From: Panorpa germanica
Lineage: Eukaryota; Arthropoda; Insecta; Mecoptera; Panorpidae
Length of the DNA: 64,000 nt
Assembly (NCBI GenBank): GCA_963678705.1
Contig: OY783204.1
Location: forward strand, 22,392,759 to 22,456,758
Direction: 5' to 3'
The notes beneath the pieces were generated by a model, which was not told the origin of the DNA, searched no databases, and saw only the letters and a program-made list of their open reading frames with translations. A program made the position numbers and the translations under genes. Shown here piece by piece: positions 57,401 through 64,000 of this stretch. The first letter of the stretch is position 1. Every line of letters begins with the position of its first letter.

Positions 57401-60305
57401 CTCTTTTATCCTATTACCTCTTTTCCTCTCTTTTTGTCTTGTTGTCGTCTCATCTGTATTCTCTTCTTTCCACGGTTGTTTAGTACTTTCTCCTACCATA
57501 AATGTATACTAACTATGAAACTTTCACCTAATTTTAGGCTACAATTAGACACGGCTTGCAATATGAACTGTTCCTGTACATCTCCGTTCTCACCCGTTTG
57601 TCACGAACCTACAGGAAGAACATATTTCTCAGCCTGTCATGCTGGATGTTCAACTTCCTCCGGAAAGGTCAGTCCTACATTTTAAATATTGATAAAACAA
57701 AATATAATTTTTCATTAACTTACAGGAATTTTCTAACTGTAATTGTTTGGTATCTAACTTGACTACCTCAACTGGGTTTGAGTCTTGGATAAAGAAGGAA
57801 AATTTAACTCATTCTTTAGATACTGAAACAAAATGGGACACGCTAACTGTTGGAGCTTGTGTGTTTCCTGGATGTGCTATGGGTTACTATCTATTTATTA
57901 TTATAAGTACTATAATAAATACGTTAGGAACTTCTGGAAAAATTGGAAATTTATTAGTTAACTACAGGTAATTATTAGTTTCGTGATTATGTGTTAGATG
58001 TATCGTTTTTATCTTAGTGGGAACAGTGAATTGCAATATAAAAATATTTATAACTATAGAGTGATAATCTAACCATATTTATAAGTTGTTATAATTGTTT
58101 TTGAAAACAATATTATCAATTATTTACAATTCACATAATATGGGTCATTTTTCTAATTCTCGGTTAAACTTTAGTTATGATATAACTGAAGATTAACTAA
58201 CAGTTTTTTAAATTTAGTTTTCTCAATGTCAATACGAGAAATTTAGCTTGATTTAGCTACAGTTACAAAACGAGTAAGAAACAAATTTAACAAAGGTACA
58301 GTTTCAACCAAGATTTCAACCAAGTCACTATGTATGTCAATGGGTCAATTTCAACAACTGCGAATTTAACAGTCTATTGTTAAACTGTTCATTGTTTATT
58401 CAAGATATAGAACAAGTTGCGGTGGAAAAGAATGTCATTAGCAAAGTAAACAACCATTATCTAATGTAAATACTTATATAATTTCAATGTTATATTAATT
58501 CATTATCAATACTTGAGAATAATATCCGGTATATACATATATATATATATATATCCGAGATATCCGGTAAACACAGTTAGACATATTTATGATTTATTTA
58601 AAATAACAAAAGTTACCTGTTACTTAAATAATGTTATCAAATTTTACAGATTTTCTTACAATAATCTACCTTTTTGCGCATTAATATAACCATAGGTGTT
58701 GTGTCACTGCACTCATACCGTGCAAGTTTAATTATATTGTAAACCTATTGGTAAATGTCTATATGACAGATCGCAATATAAATAAAATTAAATAAAAAAA
58801 CACATAATTAAGTTTTTAAGATTATGTTAATGCATCATTACCACCAGGAGATCTTTAGCTTTGAGATTATATACTTAAAAAATGATTGCAAATAAATTTG
58901 TCAAACATACTTGAAAAACTTGAAATTTTGAAAAACGTATTTCTTTTTTAATTAACTATGAGAATTTACACGCTATCAAGTTGCTAATGATAATAAATAA
59001 ATTTGTTTCACTGAACTACTGGCTTGTGAAAAACATATTTGAATATAAAGTGGGTTCGAGATAGGGGTTAGGAAAAAAAATCGATTTTTTAATCGATTCG
59101 AATCGAAAGCTAAAGAATCGATTCAGAAAAAAATCTAAATCTAGAAGATCGATTTCTCAAAAATCTATTTTTCGATTCTTTTATAAAATTTGTAAAAAGA
59201 AACAAGCCTTTCTTATAATTTAAAAATAAGTGAATCGTCATTTTTGATTAAGCAATACAATCATATACGTTATTTATTACAGAATAAAATAATTATAATT
59301 CTCATTATTTCATGTGCAAGCTTATAATAAATAATGTACTTAGTTGTATAGTTGCATTCTTACAAAAAGAAATTGAATTTCGATTTTCGAGTTCGATGAA
59401 AAAAATAAAAATCGATTTTTCGATTAATCGATCTCAGATCGCCATCTCTAGTTCGAGACTCGAACCAGTGAAAACACTAAATTAATTATACGTTATTTCT
59501 TTTCAGAGCGGTATCCAAAGAAGATAAATCTTTTACACAGGGTCTAGTGTTATTAATGTTATCGTTATGTGCATTAATTCCTGGACCAATTCTTTATGGA
59601 GCTATAATTGACAGTACCTGCGCTTCCTGGGACTGGAGTTGTGGAAAACGTGGAAACTGTCAACTGTACGATCAAGCTGCATTTCGATTTTACATCAACA
59701 TGACAGCCATGGGTAATTTACAATGAATACATTTCTGTGAACACACAGAGCCAGCCAAAACCCGACCGATTTTGCTTTTGCAAAACTAAAATGTTTCTTT
59801 TAATTTTATTAGGATTTGGCTTATTTAGCCTTAAGGCTAAATAAGCCAACAATTGTTACCATTCTAAAATACCTAGATATTATATTTTTTTAAATGTTTT
59901 CATTTTCATTTTTCTTTTGTGTTTTTATTCTTTTATTTTATGGTATATTCTCTTATGCTCACATTATTGGGTATTATATTTTAATTATTATTATTTATTT
60001 GCTAATAATAATTTATTTTATTATCATTTAGTACGTAAATTATAATCTGTTTGTACGAAAGGCGTTTCTTCGGATTTTCTCTGTAAACATCGATAATAAC
60101 TCTTATGTAAAATATACATAACAAGTATATACTACATAAATTTTACTACAATAAATAAACATACTAAAAATGTATATTTCTTTCAGTATTAACCTTTGTT
60201 GGCGTGATTTTCGATATTTTGGTCTGGAAATTAGGACAGAATCTTGATTTGTATGGAGAAAAAGAAGCTGAAGAACAACAAAAAAGAAGATTGAATATAT
60301 CTTGA
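45411..60305 (+). CDS. Oatp: Organic anion transporting polypeptide (Oatp/SLCO), 10 exons, 675 aa
   Basis: Exons 45411-45591, 48629-49075, 56206-56361, 56443-56631, 56702-56866, 56959-57151, 57538-57667, 57726-57967, 59507-59712 and 60187-60305. All borders are GT-AG, phases agree, and the sum is 675 codons plus TGA. Plasma-membrane multi-pass importer of large amphipathic organic anions; insect members include steroid-hormone importers. Seen: TM1 in exon 1 (FLVVYGLLGTTQAMAYIYF); GNEISQILLSLFLSYFGGQR in exon 2; the family signature DPRWMGAWWLGW at about 247-258; and a Kazal-like Cys-rich loop (about 450-495, CNCSC-like start, PVCHEPTGRTYFSACHAGC) in exons 7-8. The start ATG has a good context (GTGAAATGG) and precedes the conserved N-terminus. 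Intron 2 (7.1 kb) holds a sense BEL element. The sequence looks closest to the Oatp74D-like group, but that is recollection, not a test. Confidence 0.93.
46140..46640. repeat. Degenerate tandem duplication in Oatp intron 1
   Basis: Two units of roughly 250-290 bp share TGATTTCACAAG(C/T)T, a GTTTTAGT/TTAATTT opening, TAACCTAAA/TAACCTTAAA words and a G-rich end (GAGGTAGCTGGAATTGG; CAGTGAGTGGGAATGG). AT-richness makes exact borders uncertain. Confidence 0.45.
47390..47579 (+). repeat. Dispersed retroelement 3' tail
   Basis: Contains AGCGCCATCTATTGAATA, AACAGATGTCGCCAAA, AAAATCGGTTAAGTAG and a GGACAAACACGGACAAAC run, ending in an AT-rich tail. This pattern is common in RTE/SINE-like tails of insect genomes, notably Lepidoptera. 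No coding part is present. Confidence 0.5.
47848..48350. mobile_element. mariner-type MITE with CAGGGTGT ends
   Basis: Starts CAGGGTGTACGAT and ends GGGACACCCTG, flanked on both sides by TA. About 503 bp with no transposase. The short inverted end and TA duplication fit Tc1/mariner derivatives. Confidence 0.65.
49332..49660 (+). repeat. Left LTR of the BEL element
   Basis: TGTTCAGTAC to TTTCGTACA, 329 bp. No difference from the right LTR was found by eye. Confidence 0.95.
49650..50104 (+). repeat. Duplicated BEL leader carrying the primer-site region twice
   Basis: Units 49650-49853 and 49854-50104 align along their length: TTCGTA(C/A)ATGCGAAGC, TGGTCCTTCGA, CCGCGTGTG, TTACATTT(G/A)CCC, GGGTAAT, GCGGATTCAC and ACATTTCAAGAA all recur in order. 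The first TGGTCCTTCGAAG lies 9 bases after the LTR and is the candidate primer site. The second (near 49872) would be a decoy or relic. Confidence 0.75.
50316..55121 (+). CDS. BEL gag-pol polyprotein with integrase deletion (1601 aa)
   Basis: Gag carries a DUF1759 core (about 110-285: EIPTFDGKDITRF, NNASLSDVQRLFYLR, LARYDNKARLI, LPTMAEFISFLEKR), then Cys-rich knuckles at about 314-377 (CRYCNMDHPIFRC, CHKCKGMHSKLLC). Protease ALLDSGSQASLV is near 430. BEL-type RT: LRVVFDGSMRSKNKVSLND, TVTYGLKSSTFLAT and catalytic HNTYVDDVIVG near 861. RNase H has GYADASMKAYG near 1036 and FLYCDSK near 1112. Integrase has GVDFCGPFNIK (about 1428) and IYCDNAKTFKG (about 1495), then reads IRF and jumps to NLKEGDLVIVKNL, which belongs near the protein end. 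The segment that normally holds the last catalytic acid and the following domain, roughly 150-200 residues by family length, is missing in frame. Integration in cis is therefore unlikely. Confidence 0.93.
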   Translation: MEGLKRLKTARTTAKGSISRMDNYVSDARALESGTVELLEAKKEKLMATYHTYELTQSSILEIDEQDDEDIEDVEEKYFNILAKLNASITKLKEVNRPTCPSLVASKLPAVEIPTFDGKDITRFRPFYELFQAVVHNNASLSDVQRLFYLRKYLLDEALSIIINLPLVNSSYKEALDLLLARYDNKARLITNHINILLDIPNMQKGTAMAIRAFLCQVKQQLQALKNLDEPVDKWDMILISILCRKLDLLTSRNFHMERNVDKLPTMAEFISFLEKRAIALEDSSPYKSMSNDKNYKEYSYSRVSNVTTRYNLACRYCNMDHPIFRCPKFKMAPLESRNSFVQEHKLCSLCLKAHSGRCSLENNYKCHKCKGMHSKLLCDKTDAGSLAGKTTESPVVMCCSNDSLGGTILLPTMKVKIVDNFGREFLVRALLDSGSQASLVTAELLKELRLRTNTHPSKIIGIGNKATKLYHSAIINIQSNYDRNINHKVNCHVVESITTHLPQIFIDTSKVIFPKNIKLADEQYNVPSKISLLLGADVYFAILLGGCIKLNNGSVLQNTTFGYVVAGKLHNQFNYNVINEPKMFQNQNNYSSNIIVSNFAISDHTTLENVMGQFWMTEKVPEKTDKFTEEYLKAEHIFKNSVLLENNTFTVDLPLVSPVNELELGDSFSVALQRFCVLENRFKRNPSLLKVYKKFIDQYIEMGHAREIDINSYDVYNTPNYFLAHHAVTNDDSKTTKLRVVFDGSMRSKNKVSLNDVMLNGPVVQGELFDILLLFRTYVYTIVCDIEKMFRCILTNDTYNVLQNILWRDDPGKPISCLQLKTVTYGLKSSTFLATRCLIELAHRYKHKYPLAARAMCHNTYVDDVIVGCDDVEELSELKSQLIGLLQLGNFKLHKWSSNHPPVLDDISSDKKYINELDLNKSAIIKTLGLKYNVILDTFTFKCPNTNSNNLNTKRKVLSFIGTLFDPLGLIGPIIVVAKLIMQELWFLKIDWDAPLPDKQLQMWEKFLNGLKIADSISIDRLIKEENFVTAELIGYADASMKAYGCCLYLRTITANDNVKTKLICAKSRVAPLGKVLTIPQLELNSAVLLAQLAVRVSNLLKTRLEHRLFLYCDSKIVLAWIQADKLKTNIYVNNRVKKITELTDKFSWYYVKSADNPADIISRGIEPQHLKNQNLWWNGPQYLSNSHFKHDHYFDLNTVLLSDDEDKNCNVCNIEVEQAPLMLDLFKKFSNINKLQRVLAYVYRFFNNCKKAVHSSICSYLTISKNNICGHLSPQELHNSLLIIIRSVQRQIFFKEIKCLLGGIIIKTGIGNLHPFVDSTGLIRVGGRLQNAGIAKDKMHPVILPKDNNITSIIIKNEHLRLLHAGARLVLSSLSQKFWIINGIREVKKVLYKCVICSRLKAESAKQLMGSLPADRVTATRPFQHVGVDFCGPFNIKIARIRKPLITKGYISLFVCFSTKAIHMEVVSDLRTETFLACLNRFISRRGMPTKIYCDNAKTFKGAANELKELYNLQTNKSHRNNVISFCNNLYIRFMSNENLKEGDLVIVKNLNSPPLNWPMARITKVFFGKDGKVRVAEIKIGDKIYNRPITKLCRLPLN
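55353..55681 (+). repeat. Right LTR of the BEL element
   Basis: TGTTCAGTAC to TTTCGTACA, 329 bp, matching the left LTR. The purine run expected before it is weak (GCTGGCTGGTAATTTA). Confidence 0.95.
57152..57537. other. Pyrimidine-rich Oatp intron 6
   Basis: About 57180-57500 is T/C-rich on the plus strand with many CTTT, TCTTC and TCTC words. Similar in character to 32815-33115. No gene. Confidence 0.5.
57968..59061. other. Oatp intron 8, left part
   Basis: AT-rich with no exon. It contains a (TA)n microsatellite at about 58533-58552 flanked by ATATCCGG words. The intron continues through the hAT MITE to the exon at 59507. Confidence 0.55.
59062..59450. mobile_element. hAT-type MITE with 8-bp duplication, copy 2
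   Basis: 389 bp with flanking GTTCGAGA duplications (59054-59061 and 59451-59458). Ends are TAGGGGTTAGG and GATCGCCATCTCTA, diverged forms of the 44339 copy. The interior is again rich in ATCGATT words. It lies in Oatp intron 8. Confidence 0.82.
59818..59847. repeat. 30-bp perfect palindrome in Oatp intron 9
   Basis: Arms GGCTTATTTAGCC around a TTAA centre give a fully self-complementary 30-mer. The left arm and its flank (TTAGGATTTGGCTTATT) resemble the 3' end of the LINE at 15762-15790, so it may be the tip of a LINE tail that met an inverted copy. Confidence 0.7.
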
Positions 60306-60528
60306 TATTTTTAAATTATTATGTGTGTATTATATATGTATTATTTTAAGATTGAAAGTAAATATAAACTTGTAATATATTTTTAGAAATTGATTATTTA
60401 ATTGATTGGTAAAAACACATCTGTAAATTCAATACATTTTTAGGGCTCTTTATTTCCTTAAACACTTACAAAAAAAAACTGTATACATTTCTAAAGAGAG
60501 CAGTTCTAAAGCATATTTTAGAATCAAA
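60306..60528. other. Oatp 3' flank
   Basis: AT-rich sequence after the Oatp stop. No canonical AATAAA within the first 120 bp; AATATA at about 60362 is a possible weak signal. Confidence 0.35.
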
Positions 60529-60755
60529 GGCCTGAGTCTTGCGAACAATGATCGTGGTCGAACAGATTGATTTATATGAGTGAAACATTTTACGAATCAT
60601 TTTTAAAAGAGTATTTCTGAACTATAATAATTAATAATAAAATTCAGGAATAGTACAGGTATAATGTTTTAAAAGTAATTTGTAAAATGTTTCTTTCATA
60701 TAAATCATATCTATTCGATTACGATCATTGCTCGCAAGACTCAGCAATAGGGCCC
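60529..60755. mobile_element. Foldback MITE, copy 2
   Basis: Left arm CCTGAGTCTTGCGAACAATG; right arm GATCATTGCTCGCAAGACTC, then AGCAATAGGGCCC. It is related to the copy at 43720-43916. Non-coding. Confidence 0.68.
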
Positions 60756-61528
60756 CTGATATTAAAAAAATTCAAATCCCAGAATATTAATTTTCATAAT
60801 ATATACAGTGCATTTTCATAAAATTATTTAACAAATTCAATCAAAACTTCATCTTTAAAAAAATTAATAGCCGATTCTTAATTGTAATACGCATTTGTCT
60901 AATAAATTTGTATTAAAATTTAAAAAAAATTAACAGTGTAGTGTGATAAACTTGTCTACAAGAAACTCAGATGTACAATTATATCACATATGTTGCATTG
61001 TTATAGTATAAATACTACTCACCTAGCGCAGTTATGTTCATTTATCAAGGTGTATTTAAGATAACAAGAGCTATCTGCTACGTAAACAGTTTTATTAAAT
61101 ATACAATATTTTGTGACCTATTTTACTGCTTTTTGAAAATTAAATAAATGTATTCTTTCGCGCATTTACGGTTTATCAAATATTAAGAACTCCTTTTTAA
61201 GGAGGTCTAACCGTGCTTGCAGAAATTGCGATATTTCTAGCTGCGACTCTGTGCCTACAGGAAGTGGTTATTACTCTCATTAAATAATAATAAGTAATAA
61301 CAAAATGCCATAACTATTTTGTATCTGAGAAATTCGCACAATTCTTATCATTTACTTTCAATATAGATTTCACTCGAACATGCGGGCTATATTATATTAC
61401 ATGTATAATTAATAAACCCGCATTTTTATCATTAACTTTCGCTTAATAGTTTTGTCCACATAGTTTTATACTTCTTCCATCATTGTTGTCCAGACCTTCA
61501 GCTGTTGTTGGTGGTGTTTTGTAACATC
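60756..61528. other. Intergenic sequence between Oatp and the secreted-protein gene
   Basis: No gene seen. A short repeat near 60784 (TATTAATTTTCATAA...ACAGTGCATTTT) also occurs near 3856. AACTCCTTTTTAAGGAGGTC at about 61189 is a small hairpin. Confidence 0.4.
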
Positions 61529-64000
61529 ATGTTCTTCATTTTAAACATTTGTTGTTTGTTATTTTTTATTTCGAATCTAAATGGACAAGGTAAGTTTTAA
61601 TTATGAATTATACTAGTGTTTTACTTAACTAATTTTATTTTATTTTGTATTTTAATTTATATTATAAAGCATACAGCAATATGAATAATAATTCTCTGCA
61701 CAACTTTAATTTAAATTTAAATTTTAGTTTTAGTTGTCGTTTTAAATGTATACATACTGTATAGCTTCTAAATTAAAAAATAAATCTTTATCCATGTTTA
61801 CAACCAACATACTGTGACAAACTGTCAGTGTTTTGGCTCTGGTAATACTATGAATTAGGTAGAAATCTATGTTGATAAATTAAAACAATATGTAAATAAT
61901 AAATAGCATAGAATTTTTTTTTCTTAATCTCTTGTATAAAAACAGCACTTATAAATAATATGTATAATAATAAAGGTCCATCCATAACCTAAGTCATACA
62001 AACTTTCTGCTATTTTGACCCTCCCCTTCCTTGTTGTGATGTCACACATTTCAATTAGGATAAATGAACTTTTCCTTTTTGTAAATTTATATTTTTTCCG
62101 AAAGTTGCCTATTTTTTAACTTACTGCACATTGCAATTCAAACAATTTTTTTGATATAGCCAGTCACAGAAATTTATACTTTTTCCCAAAAATTACCATT
62201 TTCTTTAACTCTTTTTTTATAATTTCTTTCAACATTTTCAACTGCATGTGACGTCACTACGCTTCTGCCTTCAAATGAAATTAAAATACGTTAAAATGTT
62301 TTTAAATGCACCTTTTAAAAACATACAATTTAAGATTGGATCATTAAATTAAAACTTAAATAAAAATTAAATCCAATGAGTTTAATGCATATAATTCTAT
62401 CTTCGTCGCAAAAAGATAAAGACAAGACTATATGAATAAACTGAACAAACCGAGATAACGTTAATCATTCTGTCTTAAACCAACTTGTCCCAAATGTGAA
62501 CATTTTCAAGTGAATGTGTTCACAGTCGGTTTGAGTCTCGGATGTTCTTAAAAATATTTGTTTTACTAATTAGAATTTTAAAATTCGTTTTCTTGTACCA
62601 GTATTTAAATACTTTACGTTCATTGTCCTTGTAAGGCTCTTACAAGTAATAATGGGTACATTACTGACTAACATTTCTTACTTCACAGAAAGCAGACAAT
62701 ATATAAATGGAGACAACGAATCATCACAAATGATTGTGAATGACTATGGAAATAACAGGACAATATTAAACTCCACACATCGAACTGGAAAGAACTTGTT
62801 TGGTGTCCTTGGATTTCTCACAGGATATCGTTTGGGTCAAGGATATGGAGCTAATTCACAAGGAAATTTAAATCTATTTGGAAAAATGTTTAACGGAGCT
62901 CTACATTTGGCATACAGTAAAGCAGGAGTTTCTGATCAATTCGGTCAACAATTCCAATCCGATTATCCATCACTTTATCCCACTTATCCTTATTCTAATT
63001 ATCCTTATTTCTATCCTCAGTATAATAACCCACAAATTCCAGGTTTTCCTTTACCATACCATGCACCGAATCCACAACATCCAGTACCAATTCCGCCACA
63101 GTTTCCTCCTCCGCAGTTTCCTCCTCCATTACCACCAATACCACAACTGCCACCACCTCATTTTCCTTTCCCAACTGGACCTTCTTATCCTATTCCTCCT
63201 GGTTATCCAGGACATCCCCAGTATCCTATTTATCCTACACATCCAACTACAGCACAATATTATCCTGCGCCAACAAACAACCCTCCCTTAACATCCCCCG
63301 CTAATCAACAGCAGATTGTGAACATTCATGAACCCCTAAATGCAAACGATCCACCGCAAGAAAATTACCAGGTGATAGATATTTATTTAAGAAAGCTTCA
63401 ATTAGAAAATCTTTTAAATGAAGCTATATACAAATAGTATTGTTGTACATTCTCGAACATTTCGTTTGATCTATTTGTTGGTAGAGGGAGCACAATTATA
63501 AATTACATAAGTGTAATGTTTTAGGAGGTGCGGGATAAAAATCGACAATCAATTATCAATAGAATAAACGAGCCTGGAGGAGGTCCCTTAGTCCGCGGAG
63601 GAGGGGAAGGAAATGACGAAGTCGTGTATCCAGATGATAACGATAATGATTATGTTGATAACGATGATTCGGAGAACAGGAATTCATCTGTAGAGTCATC
63701 TGAAGTAATCTATAGGCCAGTTAACCGAAAGACCCGACCACAAAAAGCGAAGAAAGATGAAAGAGTAACTCAGTTAAAATTAGATGGTTCATCTAAGGGA
63801 GAAAAAGGAGGTGCTAAGAAACCTCCCAGGGTTGTTAATGGAAATGATATCATTCTACAAATAGCTGATGGAAAGCCTTCTCGACCAGTGATGAAGAAAC
63901 CAGGAAATGATACCGACACTGATACTGATGGTGATGATGATGAAGAAACAGATGATGATGAGGACGAAGATACAGATGATGATAATGATCTAACAACAAA
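61529..64000 (+). CDS. Secreted Pro/Tyr-rich, acidic-tailed protein, 5' three exons (partial)
   Basis: Exons 61529-61589, 62689-63371 and 63525 to beyond the window. Exon 1 encodes a signal peptide (MFFILNICCLLFFISNLNGQ) and ends GG|GTAAGT-type in phase 1. Exon 2 follows CTAAC...TTCTTACTTCACAG and ends ACCAG|GTGATA. Exon 3 follows TTTTAG; phases agree and the frame stays open to base 64000. Exon 2 (to residue 248) starts with a Gly/Leu/Phe region (LFGVLGFLTGYRLGQGYG), then about 120 residues rich in Pro, Tyr, Phe and His (PYSNYPYFYPQY, PPQFPPPQFPPP, GYPGHPQYPIYP). Exon 3 opens basic/Gly-rich (GGGPLVRGGGEG) and becomes strongly acidic (TDTDTDGDDDEETDDDEDED). No family recognised. The composition suits an extracellular matrix, cuticle or mineral/cation-binding role, but that is inference. 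Confidence 0.75.
61590..62688. other. Intron 1 of the secreted-protein gene
   Basis: AT-rich, no exon recognised. A branch-point-like CTGACTAAC lies 27 bases before the acceptor at 62688. Confidence 0.5.

Noticed and set aside
58533-58552. (TA)n run in Oatp intron 8 as a special structure.
   Set aside because: An ordinary microsatellite in AT-rich intron sequence.
62652-62688. ATG at 62652 as the start of the secreted protein.
   Set aside because: These bases contain a branch point, pyrimidine tract and CAG acceptor. The exon at 61529 supplies a signal peptide that joins in phase at 62689.
63372-63437. Continuation of the second exon of the secreted-protein gene to a stop at 63435.
   Set aside because: A GT donor at 63372 and an acceptor at 63524 join in phase 0 to a long open exon of matching hydrophilic character. 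The read-through may be an intron-retaining form.

Overview
The window is a gene-poor, strongly AT-rich stretch of an insect nuclear genome. The evidence is multi-exon genes with GT-AG introns, an insect-type organic anion transporter with a Kazal-like loop, and a dense set of Gypsy, BEL/Pao, I-type LINE, hAT, mariner, PIF/Harbinger and SINE-like repeats. Order cannot be fixed from sequence alone. A repeat tail at 47390-47579 looks like tails I associate with Lepidoptera, but that is a weak lean.

Three host genes are visible, all on the + strand. (1) The last two coding exons of a CUB-domain surface protein (2904-3177 and 7105-7315); the rest lies to the left of the window. (2) A complete ten-exon Oatp/SLCO transporter (45411-60305); all splice phases agree and give 675 aa. 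(3) The first three exons of a secreted protein with a Pro/Tyr-rich middle and a very acidic C-terminal part (61529 to beyond 64000).

The rest is mostly mobile DNA. At 190-880, 3900-4596, 6225-6365 and 10675-10960 there are LINE and Harbinger relics. At 15741-21503 there is a full-length I-type LINE on the minus strand with both ORFs open and a 13-bp target duplication. At 21546-22651 there is a hAT-like non-autonomous element carrying a SINE. At 24729-30187 there is a Gypsy-type LTR element (copy A) with most of pol deleted, inserted into a MITE (24689-30785). At 34690-42517 there is a near-pristine full-length relative (copy B) with one 1649-aa gag-pol ORF. At 49332-55681 a BEL/Pao element with apparently identical LTRs sits in sense orientation inside Oatp intron 2.

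The most unusual signals are in the LTR elements. The Gypsy-type pol of copies A and B is fused to a gag of the DUF1759 type normally seen in BEL/Pao elements, and it can be aligned with the gag of the BEL element in this same window. The two Gypsy copies also start their LTRs at different TGTTGT sites about 100 bp apart, as if a second polypurine tract had been used. The BEL element lost the part of integrase holding the last catalytic acid, yet its LTRs look identical, which suggests recent mobilisation with help from another element.

No tRNA, rRNA or CRISPR locus was found. Comparisons were made by eye; no alignment or database search was run.
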